Origin: Candidatus Cohnella colombiensis
GTDB taxonomy: Bacteria > Bacillota > Bacilli > Paenibacillales > Paenibacillaceae
Assembly (NCBI GenBank): GCA_029203125.1
Contig: CP119317.1
Span: forward strand, 62,001-126,000
Length of the DNA: 64,000 nucleotides
Reading direction: 5' to 3'
Shown: in pieces, positions 38,717-48,126 of the stretch
Numbering within the stretch: the first letter of the stretch is position 1
How the letters are laid out: each line of letters begins with the position of its first letter
The notes under the pieces: generated by a model
Seen by the model: the letters and a program-made list of their open reading frames with translations, nothing else
Database searches by the model: none
What the model was told of the DNA's origin: nothing
Position numbers and translations under genes: made by a program

Positions 38717-39737
38717 CGGGCTGAAATTCATGGTAGATTGGCAACGCTATGGGTTTCAAATTTGCGGAGAAGCTTGCGATGGCGAGGATGCGCTCGATCG
38801 TATTCGAGAGCTTGACCCAGATCTGGTTGTGACAGACATACGTATGCCGATTGTGGATGGACTGCAATTGATCGAGCAATCCACGAATAGAATGCAAGCC
38901 CGGTGTGGATTTGTCATTCTGAGTGGACATGAGGATTTCATCATCGCTCACCAAGCGCTACAGTTTGGTGTCTTAGACTACTGGCTTAAGCCGATCAATA
39001 CGGAAGAGATCCATCTTGCATTAGAGAAGCTACAAGCTCAATTGACACTGAAGCACCAAGATAGGTCGCATGTGGGTCTGCTTGAATTCCCTATTTCTTC
39101 AATTAGTGAACAGTTGCAATCGGCAGAGAATCGTCTCCTACTCGCGATAGAGGCTCATGATGCGGAGCAAATTGATATGGCTGTTCATCATTTATTTCGA
39201 CAGATAGATCAAGACTTCGAGGATTCGGACATGCGAAGGTCGTATCTAGAGAGCCTCCTCTTAGAGCTTCGCTGGCAAACCTCCGAGTGGGATGAGAGAG
39301 GGAATGTGCGATCAGAAATTCCAGTTTCGAACCCTTTCATACAATTAGAATGTGAACAATGGCTGCCCTCATTAACTTCTTTATGTCAGGAGAATGCATC
39401 CATCCTGAAGCAACAACGAGCCAGAGAGGGGCCAGTGGGAGATGTGGTGCGATATATTCGTAAGGAATATACAAAGCCACTCAGGCTTCAAGAAGTTGCC
39501 AAAGCTCTACATTTTCAACCCGCCTATTTGGGACAACTCTTCAAAAAGAAGGTGGGCTTGTCTTTTATAGACTATCTACATCGAACGCGTATTGAGGAAG
39601 CGAGTAAGCTGCTGAGAAGAACAAATCTCATCATCTCTGATGTAGCTCGGACAGTCGGTTATACGGACACTGAGCTATTCTCCTATAAGTTCAAGAAATA
39701 TATGAACATCCCCCCTTCTCATTACAAGAAAAGTTAG
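38658..39737 (+). CDS. YesN/AraC-type response regulator
   Basis: This 359-residue protein has an N-terminal receiver (VLLVDDEPLVIDGLKFMV, phospho-acceptor Asp60 in VVTDIRMP, and LKPI) and a C-terminal AraC double helix-turn-helix (RLQEVAKALHFQPAYLGQLFKKK, IISDVARTVGYTD). The start is uncertain: ATG 38658 is listed, but GGAGGGGG just after it favours a rare start codon a few codons on. It overlaps the esterase gene and is followed after 17 bases by its likely kinase. Confidence 0.9.
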   Translation: MEGDAILTVLLVDDEPLVIDGLKFMVDWQRYGFQICGEACDGEDALDRIRELDPDLVVTDIRMPIVDGLQLIEQSTNRMQARCGFVILSGHEDFIIAHQALQFGVLDYWLKPINTEEIHLALEKLQAQLTLKHQDRSHVGLLEFPISSISEQLQSAENRLLLAIEAHDAEQIDMAVHHLFRQIDQDFEDSDMRRSYLESLLLELRWQTSEWDERGNVRSEIPVSNPFIQLECEQWLPSLTSLCQENASILKQQRAREGPVGDVVRYIRKEYTKPLRLQEVAKALHFQPAYLGQLFKKKVGLSFIDYLHRTRIEEASKLLRRTNLIISDVARTVGYTDTELFSYKFKKYMNIPPSHYKKS

Positions 39738-39754
39738 ATCCAGGAGGTAACCTG

Positions 39755-41509
39755 ATGCGCTTGAGTCGCCGTTGGTTAGGTTCAGTGAACGATATTCCTC
39801 TTACCTGGAAATTCGTGTTGATCTATCTCCTTTGCGTTATGCTTCCAATAGTAACTATTAACTTCATTTTCTATCAGAAGGTATCAGAGAATATCCAGGC
39901 GCGTGAAGAGAATCACTTGCAGATGACACTAGATCGGGCTGCTAAGAAGATAACAGACATCATTGTGGGTGGTGTCACGCTAAGTCACTCTGTTGCAACA
40001 GATCGATCTCTTTACGAGGATCTGGATCGGAGTTACACGGACCTGGTAGAATTCTACGGAACATTCTCCAATGTGCTTAGTAATAAGATGAAGCCTTTTC
40101 TCTCCGCATACGTTTATGTTGAGAATATTTCTGTGTATACAGAGAACGATACGATTGCTAGTGGTGGGAATTATTTTATTCTAGACGATATGGAAAAGGA
40201 GAAACCCTGGTACAAGCAGGCGGCTAGCTCTCCCTCAGCAGTTACTGTGATGATTTATAGAGATGTTAACCCGATAAACAGGAGTGCGAAAAGAGCTTAC
40301 TTCAGTATCATTCGAAAATTGAATGAATTTTCTCTATATAACCAGCATGAAAAATACTTAAAAATTGATATCAAGGCTTCAAGTATTGATGACATCCTGA
40401 GCGAAGAAGAACAGGAAATAGAGTTGAGGGTAGTGGACCCCCAAGGTAATATATTGTTTCCATCTGCTTCTTATCTAATAGATGATAAATGGCCGGGGGA
40501 AGCTGAAGGAGAGGGCTTGCAGTTTGAAACTCTGTTAAGCTCTGCTTCCTATGTTCACAATTGGAAGTTGCACGGTTTGGCTGACAAGCTTCTGTTCAAG
40601 GTTGCGCTTCAGGATTCAGAACGGTTCATCTGGCTTATGGTTGTGATCAGCATACTGGTACCGACATCGCTTATCTTTATCATTCTGCGGTCATATAACT
40701 ATAGAATTAAACGATTATCCCGCCATATGGATAAAGCCAAGAATGAGAAATTCGATCTCATTAGGTTGCCTGAGGGTAAGGATGAGATTGGCGGCTTGAT
40801 CCGAAGCTTCAATCGAATGACTCAGACGATCGAATCCTTAATCAACGATGTATATAAGCTAGAAATTCAGCAGAAGGACATGCAGCTTGAACAGATCCGC
40901 GCAGAGCTGAAGTTGCTACAAAGCCAGATGAATCCGCACTTTCTGTTTAATACGTTAAACGCATTGCTCGTTGTGAGTGCCAAGAATGGCTACACCGAAG
41001 TAACGGATATTATTATGAATCTGTCACAGCTCCTCAGAAGAATGCTCAGCTGGTCAGATGATGCAGTCACACTGAAGGAGGAGCTTCATTTTATTGAAAT
41101 GTATTTGAAAATTGAAAAGTTCCGATTCGCTGAACGGTTTAACTATACCTTCCATGTCGATGAATCAGTGTTGCAGTGTATGGTACCTAAGATGTGCATC
41201 CAGATGCTTGTTGAGAATGCGTGCAAGCATGGTTTGCAAACCGTTAAGGGTCAGCGCCATATTCAGATTAGGGCACGCCAATCAGATACATATTTATTCA
41301 TTGAAGTTGAAGATAACGGCAAAGGCATTGATGAACAAAGACTTAACGAGATTCGTAGCCAATTGGATGGTCGCTTGGATACGGACGAGAGTATCGGGCT
41401 CCGGAACGTATATAGGCGTTTGCGATTGCATTATGGTGACCGTGTTGACTTGTATATTTTTAGCCAAGTGGACGAAGGGACGACAATTAGCTTTCGTATA
41501 CCGGCTTAG
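39755..41509 (+). CDS. YesM-type sensor histidine kinase
   Basis: This 584-residue membrane kinase has a transmembrane helix near residues 18-40, an extracellular Cache-type sensor to about 285, a second helix (LMVVISILVPTSLIFII) and a HAMP domain. The His_kinase domain has the phospho-acceptor His395 in SQMNPHFLFN. The ATPase domain has MLVENACKHG and EDNGKGI. CCAGGAGGTAAC precedes the ATG. It sits between two response regulators, either of which could be its partner. Confidence 0.93.
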   Translation: MRLSRRWLGSVNDIPLTWKFVLIYLLCVMLPIVTINFIFYQKVSENIQAREENHLQMTLDRAAKKITDIIVGGVTLSHSVATDRSLYEDLDRSYTDLVEFYGTFSNVLSNKMKPFLSAYVYVENISVYTENDTIASGGNYFILDDMEKEKPWYKQAASSPSAVTVMIYRDVNPINRSAKRAYFSIIRKLNEFSLYNQHEKYLKIDIKASSIDDILSEEEQEIELRVVDPQGNILFPSASYLIDDKWPGEAEGEGLQFETLLSSASYVHNWKLHGLADKLLFKVALQDSERFIWLMVVISILVPTSLIFIILRSYNYRIKRLSRHMDKAKNEKFDLIRLPEGKDEIGGLIRSFNRMTQTIESLINDVYKLEIQQKDMQLEQIRAELKLLQSQMNPHFLFNTLNALLVVSAKNGYTEVTDIIMNLSQLLRRMLSWSDDAVTLKEELHFIEMYLKIEKFRFAERFNYTFHVDESVLQCMVPKMCIQMLVENACKHGLQTVKGQRHIQIRARQSDTYLFIEVEDNGKGIDEQRLNEIRSQLDGRLDTDESIGLRNVYRRLRLHYGDRVDLYIFSQVDEGTTISFRIPA

Positions 41510-41534
41510 CAAACGAACGAGGGGAGTGGAAATC

Positions 41535-42569
41535 ATGTACTCAGTGCTGTTAATTGATGATGAGCCGCGTGCGATTGAAAGTCTTCTTTACTTTGTAAAA
41601 TGGCAGCAGCTTGGATTCCAAGTGTGTGGCACCTGCGACAATGGTGAGGATGCATTGGAACTGATCATGAGAACATTACCGGACATCGTCGTTACGGATA
41701 TCCAGATGCCAGTGATGGATGGGCTAGAGCTAATTAGTCGGTTGCAAGAGAGGATGAAGACACCTCCTGAAATTATTGTACTCAGCGGGTACAATGAATT
41801 CTCGTATGCCAGACGTGCGCTACAGTTAGGTGTTCGCCATTATTTACTAAAGCCAATTTTGGAGGATGAAGTATCTGAAGTGCTTAGGCGAGTGTACAAG
41901 AGTTTAGAAGCTCGCCTGACAATTCACTTGCCTATCGAAGCAATCCGTGAAGTTCGAATGCTCCTTGAGGCGATTGAAGCACTGGACAGGAAGAAGTCGG
42001 TAGGTTTGATCGATCGCATGGTCGAAGAAATAAGAGATAGACCTGCTGCATGGACATCTACCTTAATCAATCATTTGACACTCCAGAGTATGAAGCTGAT
42101 TCAACAGCTTGTACAATATTCAGATAAATTCAATATTGATCAGCCGATGGCATTGATTCAGGAGCAAGGCCAAGGAATGAAGGAGGCACTTGTTCTTTAT
42201 GTCAATCAAGTCATCGACTTTTTGCAGTCTGCTCACGAGCGGATACAAAGAAGTCGCTTGCTGGACATTGACCAATTCATAGTCGAGCATTATCGAAGCA
42301 ACCTGTCTATCAAGCAAGTGGCAGCACAATTCTATCTCAACCCTGTATATCTTGGTAAAACCTATCATGAGAAGTTCGGATTTGGATTATTAGATAGAAT
42401 CCATGATCTGAGAATTGAAGAGGCTCAAGGACTGCTCCGTACAACAGACCTTATATCCAAAGAGGTTGCCGAGAAAGTCGGCTACTCTCAATATAATTAC
42501 TTTTTGAAGCAATTTGAGAGACGTATAGGTATGAAGCCTATGGATTATAGGGCGAGTAGCAAGTGCTAA
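41535..42569 (+). CDS. YesN/AraC-type response regulator, second in operon
   Basis: This 344-residue protein has a receiver domain (SVLLIDDEPRAIESL, Asp55 in VVTDIQMPVMDG, LLKPI) and a C-terminal AraC-type DNA-binding domain (SIKQVAAQFYLNPVYLGKTYH, ISKEVAEKVGYSQY). It starts at the ATG at 41535 after GGGGAGTGG; a longer frame from 41112 overlaps the kinase and is not real. It resembles the first regulator in layout but is only distantly similar. The sugar importer genes follow. Confidence 0.92.
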   Translation: MYSVLLIDDEPRAIESLLYFVKWQQLGFQVCGTCDNGEDALELIMRTLPDIVVTDIQMPVMDGLELISRLQERMKTPPEIIVLSGYNEFSYARRALQLGVRHYLLKPILEDEVSEVLRRVYKSLEARLTIHLPIEAIREVRMLLEAIEALDRKKSVGLIDRMVEEIRDRPAAWTSTLINHLTLQSMKLIQQLVQYSDKFNIDQPMALIQEQGQGMKEALVLYVNQVIDFLQSAHERIQRSRLLDIDQFIVEHYRSNLSIKQVAAQFYLNPVYLGKTYHEKFGFGLLDRIHDLRIEEAQGLLRTTDLISKEVAEKVGYSQYNYFLKQFERRIGMKPMDYRASSKC

Positions 42570-42607
42570 ATCATATTTTTCAGGGGGATATCCATTTAAT
42601 ATGTGAA

Positions 42608-42636
42608 TTGTAACCGCATACAATGCATACTATTCT
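42608..42636 (+). promoter_or_regulatory. Candidate promoter of the sugar-importer genes
   Basis: TTGTAA (42608-42613) and TATTCT (42631-42636) are 17 bases apart in the 126-base gap before the binding-protein gene. Confidence 0.45.
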
Positions 42637-42695
42637 TAGCTTTAGTGAGACGAATTCGCACCGTCTTGCACTAAATATGTCGAGGAGGGTTCAAC

Positions 42696-44402
42696 ATGGG
42701 GGCACGTGCAAGAAAGGTAGCTTTCGGGCTGCTTATGCTAATCATGGTATTTAGTGTCGTTGCAGCAGGATGCTCTAGTAGCAACAAGAATAAGGATGGC
42801 AGTCCTTCGGCTTCGCAGCCGGCAAGCAGTTCAGATACTTCAGCTCCAACAACAGTTGCGATAGAGCCAATGACGATCTCAGTATTCCTAAATGTTCCGG
42901 GTCCGATTCCTACAGACAACAATAGAATCTACAAAAAGATAAAGGATGAACTTGGAGTAACTCTGAAGGAGGAATATTTAGTTGGTGATTTGGAGCAGAA
43001 GCTAGGAGTTATGATCGCGGGTGGCGATTACCCGGACATCATCTCTGCCAATGTTAAACTTACAGCAGCTAATGCGGTTTTGCCTCTCGAGGATTTAATT
43101 GAACAGCATGCGCCGAACTTGAAGAAGCATTATGAAGATGTATGGAATTTGATTAAAGATCCCGATGATGGCCATATCTATTGGTTGCCTAACTTTGGGG
43201 TGTATCAAGGAGACTTCAAACCTACTCAACACTATGGTCCAGCTTTCTTTATTCAAAGAGCCGTTCTAAAGGAATATAATTATCCGAAGTTCAAGACTCT
43301 GGACGAGTATTTTAAGTTAATTGAGGATTATCAGGCCAAATATCCAGAGATAGATGGACAACCAACAATTGGATTTACTGCGCTTGCTTTTGACTGGCGT
43401 GACTTCGGTCTTCGGAATGCTCCGCAGCACCTTATCGGTCATCCGAATGATGGTGGCGTTGTCGTTGATCCAGTAACGAATGTTGCGGAACTCTTCGAAA
43501 GTACGGATATTGCAAAGCCTTATTATAAGAAGCTGAATGAAATTAATTCGAAGGGTCTAATGGATAAAGAGGCTTTCGCACAGAACTACGACCAGTATAT
43601 GGCCAAGATCGCCAGCGGTCGTGTGCTAGGAATGTTTGATCAACGTTGGAACTTCCAACAAGGGGAAGAATCGTTGATTTCACAAGGTAAGTCAGAACGA
43701 GCATATGTGGGTCTGCCACTTGTCTATGATGTGAATACAACTGATTATTACTTGGATCGACCTGTAGTCAACTTGAATAATGGATTTGGGATTACAGTTA
43801 ATGCTGATGATCCGGTGAAGATCATCAAAGTCCTCGATACGTTAATGACTGAAAAATGGCAGAAGCTATTCTATTGGGGTGAAGAGGGCATTGATTATCA
43901 TGTAGGTGATAATGGTTTATATTATCGTACACCTGAGCAACGTAAAGATCAGGAAGATGTCACCTGGAAGCAAGCTAACAAGGCAGATTCTTTCTATGGT
44001 CAAATGCCGAAGCTTGAGGGTAACTACCCAGACGGTAATGCAGATAGCCCTGGTAATCAGCCAGATGAATTCTTCGCGAATTTGAAAGATATTGATCGGG
44101 AGGTACTACAAGCATACGGCTACAAGGTGTGGACCGATTTCTTCTCAGCACCGCCACCGAACCGTGTGTCTTACCCAGCTTGGAATATTGATTTAATTGA
44201 AGGGTCAGAAGCAAGAGTATCCAGTCAGAAGATGAAGGACCTTGCCCTTAAATATCTTCCGAAAGCGATTCTGACCAGTCCGGAGAACTTTGATAGCGTT
44301 TGGGCTGAGTATGGTCAACAGGTTTCGAAGGCAAATCCTGAAGCCTACTTGAATCGAGTTAATGAGCAATTGAAGTGGCGCCAAGACAATTGGGGTAAAT
44401 AA
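42696..44402 (+). CDS. LipO-type extracellular solute-binding lipoprotein
   Basis: This 568-residue binding protein has a signal sequence with lipobox VAAGC and a Ser-rich tether (SSSNKNKDGS). The large size and pattern (ISVFLNVPGP, GVMIAGGDYPDIISA, LPLEDLIEQHAPN) are those of family 1 proteins that feed LplB/YtcP permeases with oligosaccharides in Paenibacillus. GAGGAGGG precedes the ATG. Two permease genes follow; no ATPase gene is present, as is usual, since a shared MsmX-type ATPase serves such importers. Confidence 0.92.
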   Translation: MGARARKVAFGLLMLIMVFSVVAAGCSSSNKNKDGSPSASQPASSSDTSAPTTVAIEPMTISVFLNVPGPIPTDNNRIYKKIKDELGVTLKEEYLVGDLEQKLGVMIAGGDYPDIISANVKLTAANAVLPLEDLIEQHAPNLKKHYEDVWNLIKDPDDGHIYWLPNFGVYQGDFKPTQHYGPAFFIQRAVLKEYNYPKFKTLDEYFKLIEDYQAKYPEIDGQPTIGFTALAFDWRDFGLRNAPQHLIGHPNDGGVVVDPVTNVAELFESTDIAKPYYKKLNEINSKGLMDKEAFAQNYDQYMAKIASGRVLGMFDQRWNFQQGEESLISQGKSERAYVGLPLVYDVNTTDYYLDRPVVNLNNGFGITVNADDPVKIIKVLDTLMTEKWQKLFYWGEEGIDYHVGDNGLYYRTPEQRKDQEDVTWKQANKADSFYGQMPKLEGNYPDGNADSPGNQPDEFFANLKDIDREVLQAYGYKVWTDFFSAPPPNRVSYPAWNIDLIEGSEARVSSQKMKDLALKYLPKAILTSPENFDSVWAEYGQQVSKANPEAYLNRVNEQLKWRQDNWGK

Positions 44403-44411
44403 GAATCATGG

Positions 44412-44448
44412 AGACGGAAGGCGAGAGATTATTTCTAGCCTTCCGTCT
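44412..44448 (+). promoter_or_regulatory. Intercistronic stem-loop after the binding-protein gene
   Basis: AGACGGAAGGC (44412-44422) and GCCTTCCGTCT (44438-44448) form a perfect 11-bp stem without a T run. Such stems between a binding-protein gene and its permeases commonly protect or partly end the upstream message, giving more binding protein than permease. Confidence 0.7.
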
Positions 44449-44471
44449 GTCCTTACCAGGAGGCGGAGCCG

Positions 44472-45440
44472 ATGCAGCAGGGCACGGTGCTTAATAAAGA
44501 AGTAGCAAATCGGTCAGAGCGACGAACTGAATCTTATTGGCGGATAATGGTCCGGCAGCGGCAGCTTATCTTCATGTCATTTCCAATGCTGATCTATGTG
44601 TTAGTCTTTGCATATTTCCCAATATGGGGTTGGTTGATGGCTTTTCAGAAATATAAGCCGGGCTTCGACATATTCGATCAGAAGTGGGTCGGCTTTTATC
44701 AATTCAGATTCCTGTTTGAGGATGAGAGTTTTATAAGAGTGCTTCGCAATACAATTGCTATGAGCGTTATTACTCTTGTGCTCAGCTTCGTTACCGCGAT
44801 TGGATTAGCGCTTCTGCTCAATGAAATTAAGAGAACGGGTATTAAGCGTATTATTCAGACGATATCTTACCTCCCTCACTTTTTATCCTGGATTATTGTT
44901 ACAGGTTTAGTAGCCACTTCGCTCTCTACTCAAGATGGTATCGTCAACATTGTTCTGATGAAGCTTCATCTTATTAAGGAGCCTATTCTCTGGTTAGGTG
45001 AAGGTAAATACTTCTGGGGAATTGTGGGTGCGTCTAATGTATGGAAGGAAGTTGGTTGGAACACGATTATTTATTTAGCTGCAATTGCATCGGTTAGTCC
45101 GTCCTTGTATGAAGCGGCAGAGATAGATGGTGCGGGGCGCTATCGTAAAATGATGCACATTACGTTGCCCGGTATTAAGCCGGTCATCGTTATACTTCTA
45201 ATTCTGAATATCGGCTGGATCCTCAACGGTGGAGGATTCGAGATTCAATATTTTCTAGGTAATGGTCAAGTGCTCGATTGGTCGGAGACGATCGATATCT
45301 TCGTGTTGAAATATGGACTTAAGATTGGAAACTATTCACTAGGCGTAGCTGCGGGTATATTCAAAACAGTTGTCAGCATTGTGCTGCTCATCATTGCGAA
45401 TTCCATAGCCAAACGACTTGGTGAAGAACGTCTGATATAA
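44472..45440 (+). CDS. LplB-type ABC sugar permease
   Basis: This 322-residue inner-membrane permease has six transmembrane segments and a cytoplasmic EAA loop (EAAEIDGAGRYRKMMHITLPG) that contacts the ATPase. The N-terminal pattern (FPMLIYVLVFAYFPIWGWLMAF) is typical of LplB/YteP. CCAGGAGGCGG precedes the ATG. It pairs with the next gene as the two-subunit channel of the importer. Confidence 0.94.
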   Translation: MQQGTVLNKEVANRSERRTESYWRIMVRQRQLIFMSFPMLIYVLVFAYFPIWGWLMAFQKYKPGFDIFDQKWVGFYQFRFLFEDESFIRVLRNTIAMSVITLVLSFVTAIGLALLLNEIKRTGIKRIIQTISYLPHFLSWIIVTGLVATSLSTQDGIVNIVLMKLHLIKEPILWLGEGKYFWGIVGASNVWKEVGWNTIIYLAAIASVSPSLYEAAEIDGAGRYRKMMHITLPGIKPVIVILLILNIGWILNGGGFEIQYFLGNGQVLDWSETIDIFVLKYGLKIGNYSLGVAAGIFKTVVSIVLLIIANSIAKRLGEERLI

Positions 45441-45453
45441 GGGGGGGCTCCGC

Positions 45454-46374
45454 ATGCTAAAGGTTAATAAACGGATGAATACGGAGTCGTTATTCTTCCA
45501 TACATTCAACTACACCTTCATGGCGCTTCTGGCCATCGTCACGCTATATCCGTTCCTCAATACGTTAGCTGTTTCATTCAATGCAGGAATAGATACGACA
45601 CGAGGCGGAATCTATTTGTGGCCTAGAGTATGGACGTGGAAGAACTATGAAGCCGTATTTATTACTGGGAATGTGTATCATGCGTTCTGGGTATCTGTTG
45701 CGCGGACGGTAATCGGTACTTTCTTCAGTGTTATCTTGACGGCTATGGTTGCTTACACGATTAGTCGTAAGGAATTTCTGTTTAGAAAGCTCGTTACAAT
45801 CTTGTTCGTATTGACGATGTATTTTAGTGCAGGGCTCATTCCTTCCTATTTTTTAATTAAAGATTTGCATTTGCTGAATACTTTCCTCGTCTACATTCTT
45901 TTCCCAAGCGCTGGAGCGGGATTAATCAGTGCGTTCAACATGCTGGTTGTTCGGACCTATATCCATACGCTTCCAGAGAGTTTGATTGAATCGGCTAAGA
46001 TAGACGGTGCAGGAGAGTTTCGTGTATTCGCTAGCGTTGTTTTACCTCTATGCGCACCAGTGCTTGCAACGATCGCCTTATTTACTGCTGTATTTCAATG
46101 GAACACATGGTTCGATACGTTCATTTTTGCTTCATCTAGGCAGAATCTGAGCACTTTACAGTTTGAGCTAATCAGGCTGTTGTCATCGACGACGAACTTT
46201 AATGCCAATCCCAACTTAACCTCAAGTGCAGCAAAAGATACTGCGTCTATGATTACCCCGATTTCAATTCGTGCTGCCATTACGATGGTTGCGTCGATAC
46301 CGATCATAGTCGTATATCCATTCCTTCAACGACATTTTGTTGCGGGGCTTCAATTGGGAGGCGTGAAGGAGTAA
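45454..46374 (+). CDS. YtcP-type ABC sugar permease
   Basis: This 306-residue permease has six membrane segments: LLAIVTLYPFLNTLAVSFN at the start, an EAA-type loop with SAKIDGAGEFRVFASVVLPL, and a C-terminal end FLQRHFVAGLQLGGVKE that is diagnostic for YtcP/LplC. The gap to the preceding permease gene is 13 bases. It ends the operon that began with the esterase; a bidirectional terminator follows. Confidence 0.94.
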   Translation: MLKVNKRMNTESLFFHTFNYTFMALLAIVTLYPFLNTLAVSFNAGIDTTRGGIYLWPRVWTWKNYEAVFITGNVYHAFWVSVARTVIGTFFSVILTAMVAYTISRKEFLFRKLVTILFVLTMYFSAGLIPSYFLIKDLHLLNTFLVYILFPSAGAGLISAFNMLVVRTYIHTLPESLIESAKIDGAGEFRVFASVVLPLCAPVLATIALFTAVFQWNTWFDTFIFASSRQNLSTLQFELIRLLSSTTNFNANPNLTSSAAKDTASMITPISIRAAITMVASIPIIVVYPFLQRHFVAGLQLGGVKE

Positions 46375-46409
46375 ATATGGTTTTTGGGTGTGTTCAAGTG
46401 ATAGGTTGT

Positions 46410-46458
46410 AAAAATGCGGCACCTGATCCGGATTTTCCGGAGGGTGTCGCATTTTTCA
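46410..46458. terminator. Bidirectional terminator between converging operons
   Basis: AAAATGCGGCACC and GGGTGTCGCATTTTT arms, with an inner CCGGA/TCCGG stem, separate the sugar importer operon from the OpuC-like operon. Confidence 0.88.
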
Positions 46459-46498
46459 TGGGCTTTTCGCTGTTTTGCTAGTTTGACTTCATGGTACA

Positions 46499-47155
46499 TT
46501 ACAGTGTTCGTATGGGCTTTGATCTTACGGGGCCGTTCTTCAGCTTCTCCTGCAGCCTGCCCAGCAATATATCCGCTAATAGAGCGAGTACAGCTGCAGG
46601 AATAGCCCCAGCATATATTTTCAGATTATTACGAAGGTTAAGGCCGGAATAGATTTCTCTCCCCAGGCCATCCCCTCCGAATAACGGAGCAAGAGTCGCC
46701 ACGCCGATCGCGATGACGGCAGCTACACGGAAACCAGCCATCAGAAACGGTAGTGAAAGCGGCAACTGCACCTTCATTAGGAGCTGCCAATAACTCATAC
46801 CGAGACCCTTGCCGGCTTCGCTAATAGCTGAATCTACTTCCTTCAAACCAACGAAGGTGTTGCGAATAATTGGAAGTAGAGAATAGAAGAACAAGCCGAC
46901 TACAATCGTTTTGAAGCCCAGTCCAAGGAACATCATCAATAAAGCCAATAAGGCTAAAGTGGGTATTACTTGAATCACATTAGCTAAAGTCAAAATAATG
47001 GTGGCAAGTCTGGCATTACGTGCACAGATAACACCTAATGGAATACCTACAATCAGGGCGAGGCCCAATCCGCTGATCACCATAATAAGATGACCCCAGG
47101 TCAAGCTTAGAAGATGACCTGAATTATCGTGCATGTACTGAAAGAACGGATTCAT
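46499..47155 (-). CDS. opuCD: Osmolyte ABC permease, OpuCD-like
   Basis: This 218-residue permease has five to six membrane segments and the OpuC/ProW-type EAA loop (EVDSAISEAGKGLGMSYWQLL). TLANVIQVIPTLALLALLM is the conserved second-helix pattern. It is the last gene of a minus-strand operon in the order ATPase, permease, binding protein, permease, the same as B. subtilis opuCABCD. It should take up glycine betaine, carnitine or related solutes. Confidence 0.88.
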   Translation of the reverse strand: MNPFFQYMHDNSGHLLSLTWGHLIMVISGLGLALIVGIPLGVICARNARLATIILTLANVIQVIPTLALLALLMMFLGLGFKTIVVGLFFYSLLPIIRNTFVGLKEVDSAISEAGKGLGMSYWQLLMKVQLPLSLPFLMAGFRVAAVIAIGVATLAPLFGGDGLGREIYSGLNLRNNLKIYAGAIPAAVLALLADILLGRLQEKLKNGPVRSKPIRTL

Positions 47156-47172
47156 AATTTCACATCCTCATC

Positions 47173-48081
47173 TTATTTCAGTAACCCGTTCGACTTCAAA
47201 AATTGTACAGCTACCTCATGGGGGCTGCGTTTATTGACATCAACCTCATAGTTTAAGGAAGTCATCGTTTCAGCATCAATTTTACCTACTAAGGTATTAA
47301 TGACCTCATTGAGTTCGGGATACTTTTTTAACGTTTCATTCTTAATGACTGGTGAAGCATCATAAGGTGGGAAGAACTGTTTGTCATCTGTTAATGTCTG
47401 CAGGTTAAATTCTTTGATTCCAGGATCCGTCGTGTAGGCAAGTACGACATCAACTTTGTTGTCGGCAACCGCTTGGTATACGAGAGATATTTCCATAGGG
47501 AATTTCTCTCCGAATTCAAAGTCATAAAACTTAGTGAAAGCTCGGTAACCATCGTTATCTCGTTCAAGCCATGTCGTATCTACGCCGAGCTTCAAGGTTT
47601 TCGCATACTCCTTCAAATCGGATACGGTGCTTAGGTAGTATTGATCAGCGAGCTCCTTCCGCACAGTAAAGGCATACGTATTCTCAAAACCATAAGGATC
47701 AAACCATTTGAAATCAAACGTTTTGTCGAAGCCTTCTTGAGCTTGCTTTAAAACTTCATTGCGGTCCTTAGTAGCTTCGACTTCAAAATGATTATTGAAA
47801 ATTTCCCCTGTATACAAAGTGGCCATTTGAATATCATTGGACTTCATCGCCTGAATGACAATGGGGCTTGCAGCGAGGTCAGCTACAATCTTCACGTTCA
47901 CCTCTGTATTTTGTTCAATTAACGCTTTATACATTTCAGCTAGAATTTTTGGTTCACTGTAGGTTTGAGTACCGATGCTAATTGTACCTGACGCCGAATT
48001 CCCTTCATTACTACATGCGGACAATACCAACGTCCCCAACAATAGGACAATAATTGCAAGTGACATTCTCTTCATTCTCAA
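47173..48081 (-). CDS. opuCC: Osmolyte-binding lipoprotein, OpuCC-like
   Basis: This binding protein of about 302 residues has a lipoprotein signal with VLSACS and the OpuAC-type core: ISIGTQTYSEPKILAEMYKAL, VVLAYTTDPGIKEFNL and a Tyr/Trp-rich pocket typical of quaternary-amine binding. The start is uncertain: GTAGGAGGA fits a TTG at 48081 (nine bases), with ATGs at 48075 and 48105 as alternatives. It lies between the two permease genes of the importer. Confidence 0.9.
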   Translation of the reverse strand: MRMKRMSLAIIVLLLGTLVLSACSNEGNSASGTISIGTQTYSEPKILAEMYKALIEQNTEVNVKIVADLAASPIVIQAMKSNDIQMATLYTGEIFNNHFEVEATKDRNEVLKQAQEGFDKTFDFKWFDPYGFENTYAFTVRKELADQYYLSTVSDLKEYAKTLKLGVDTTWLERDNDGYRAFTKFYDFEFGEKFPMEISLVYQAVADNKVDVVLAYTTDPGIKEFNLQTLTDDKQFFPPYDASPVIKNETLKKYPELNEVINTLVGKIDAETMTSLNYEVDVNKRSPHEVAVQFLKSNGLLK

Positions 48082-48126
48082 TGTATAGTTCCTCCTACGT
48101 TTCATTTAATTTGATTAATAATATAG

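Noticed and set aside
41112..41534. Long N-terminal extension of the second response regulator
   Set aside because: It overlaps the kinase gene in another frame; the receiver domain and a good ribosome binding site begin at 41535.
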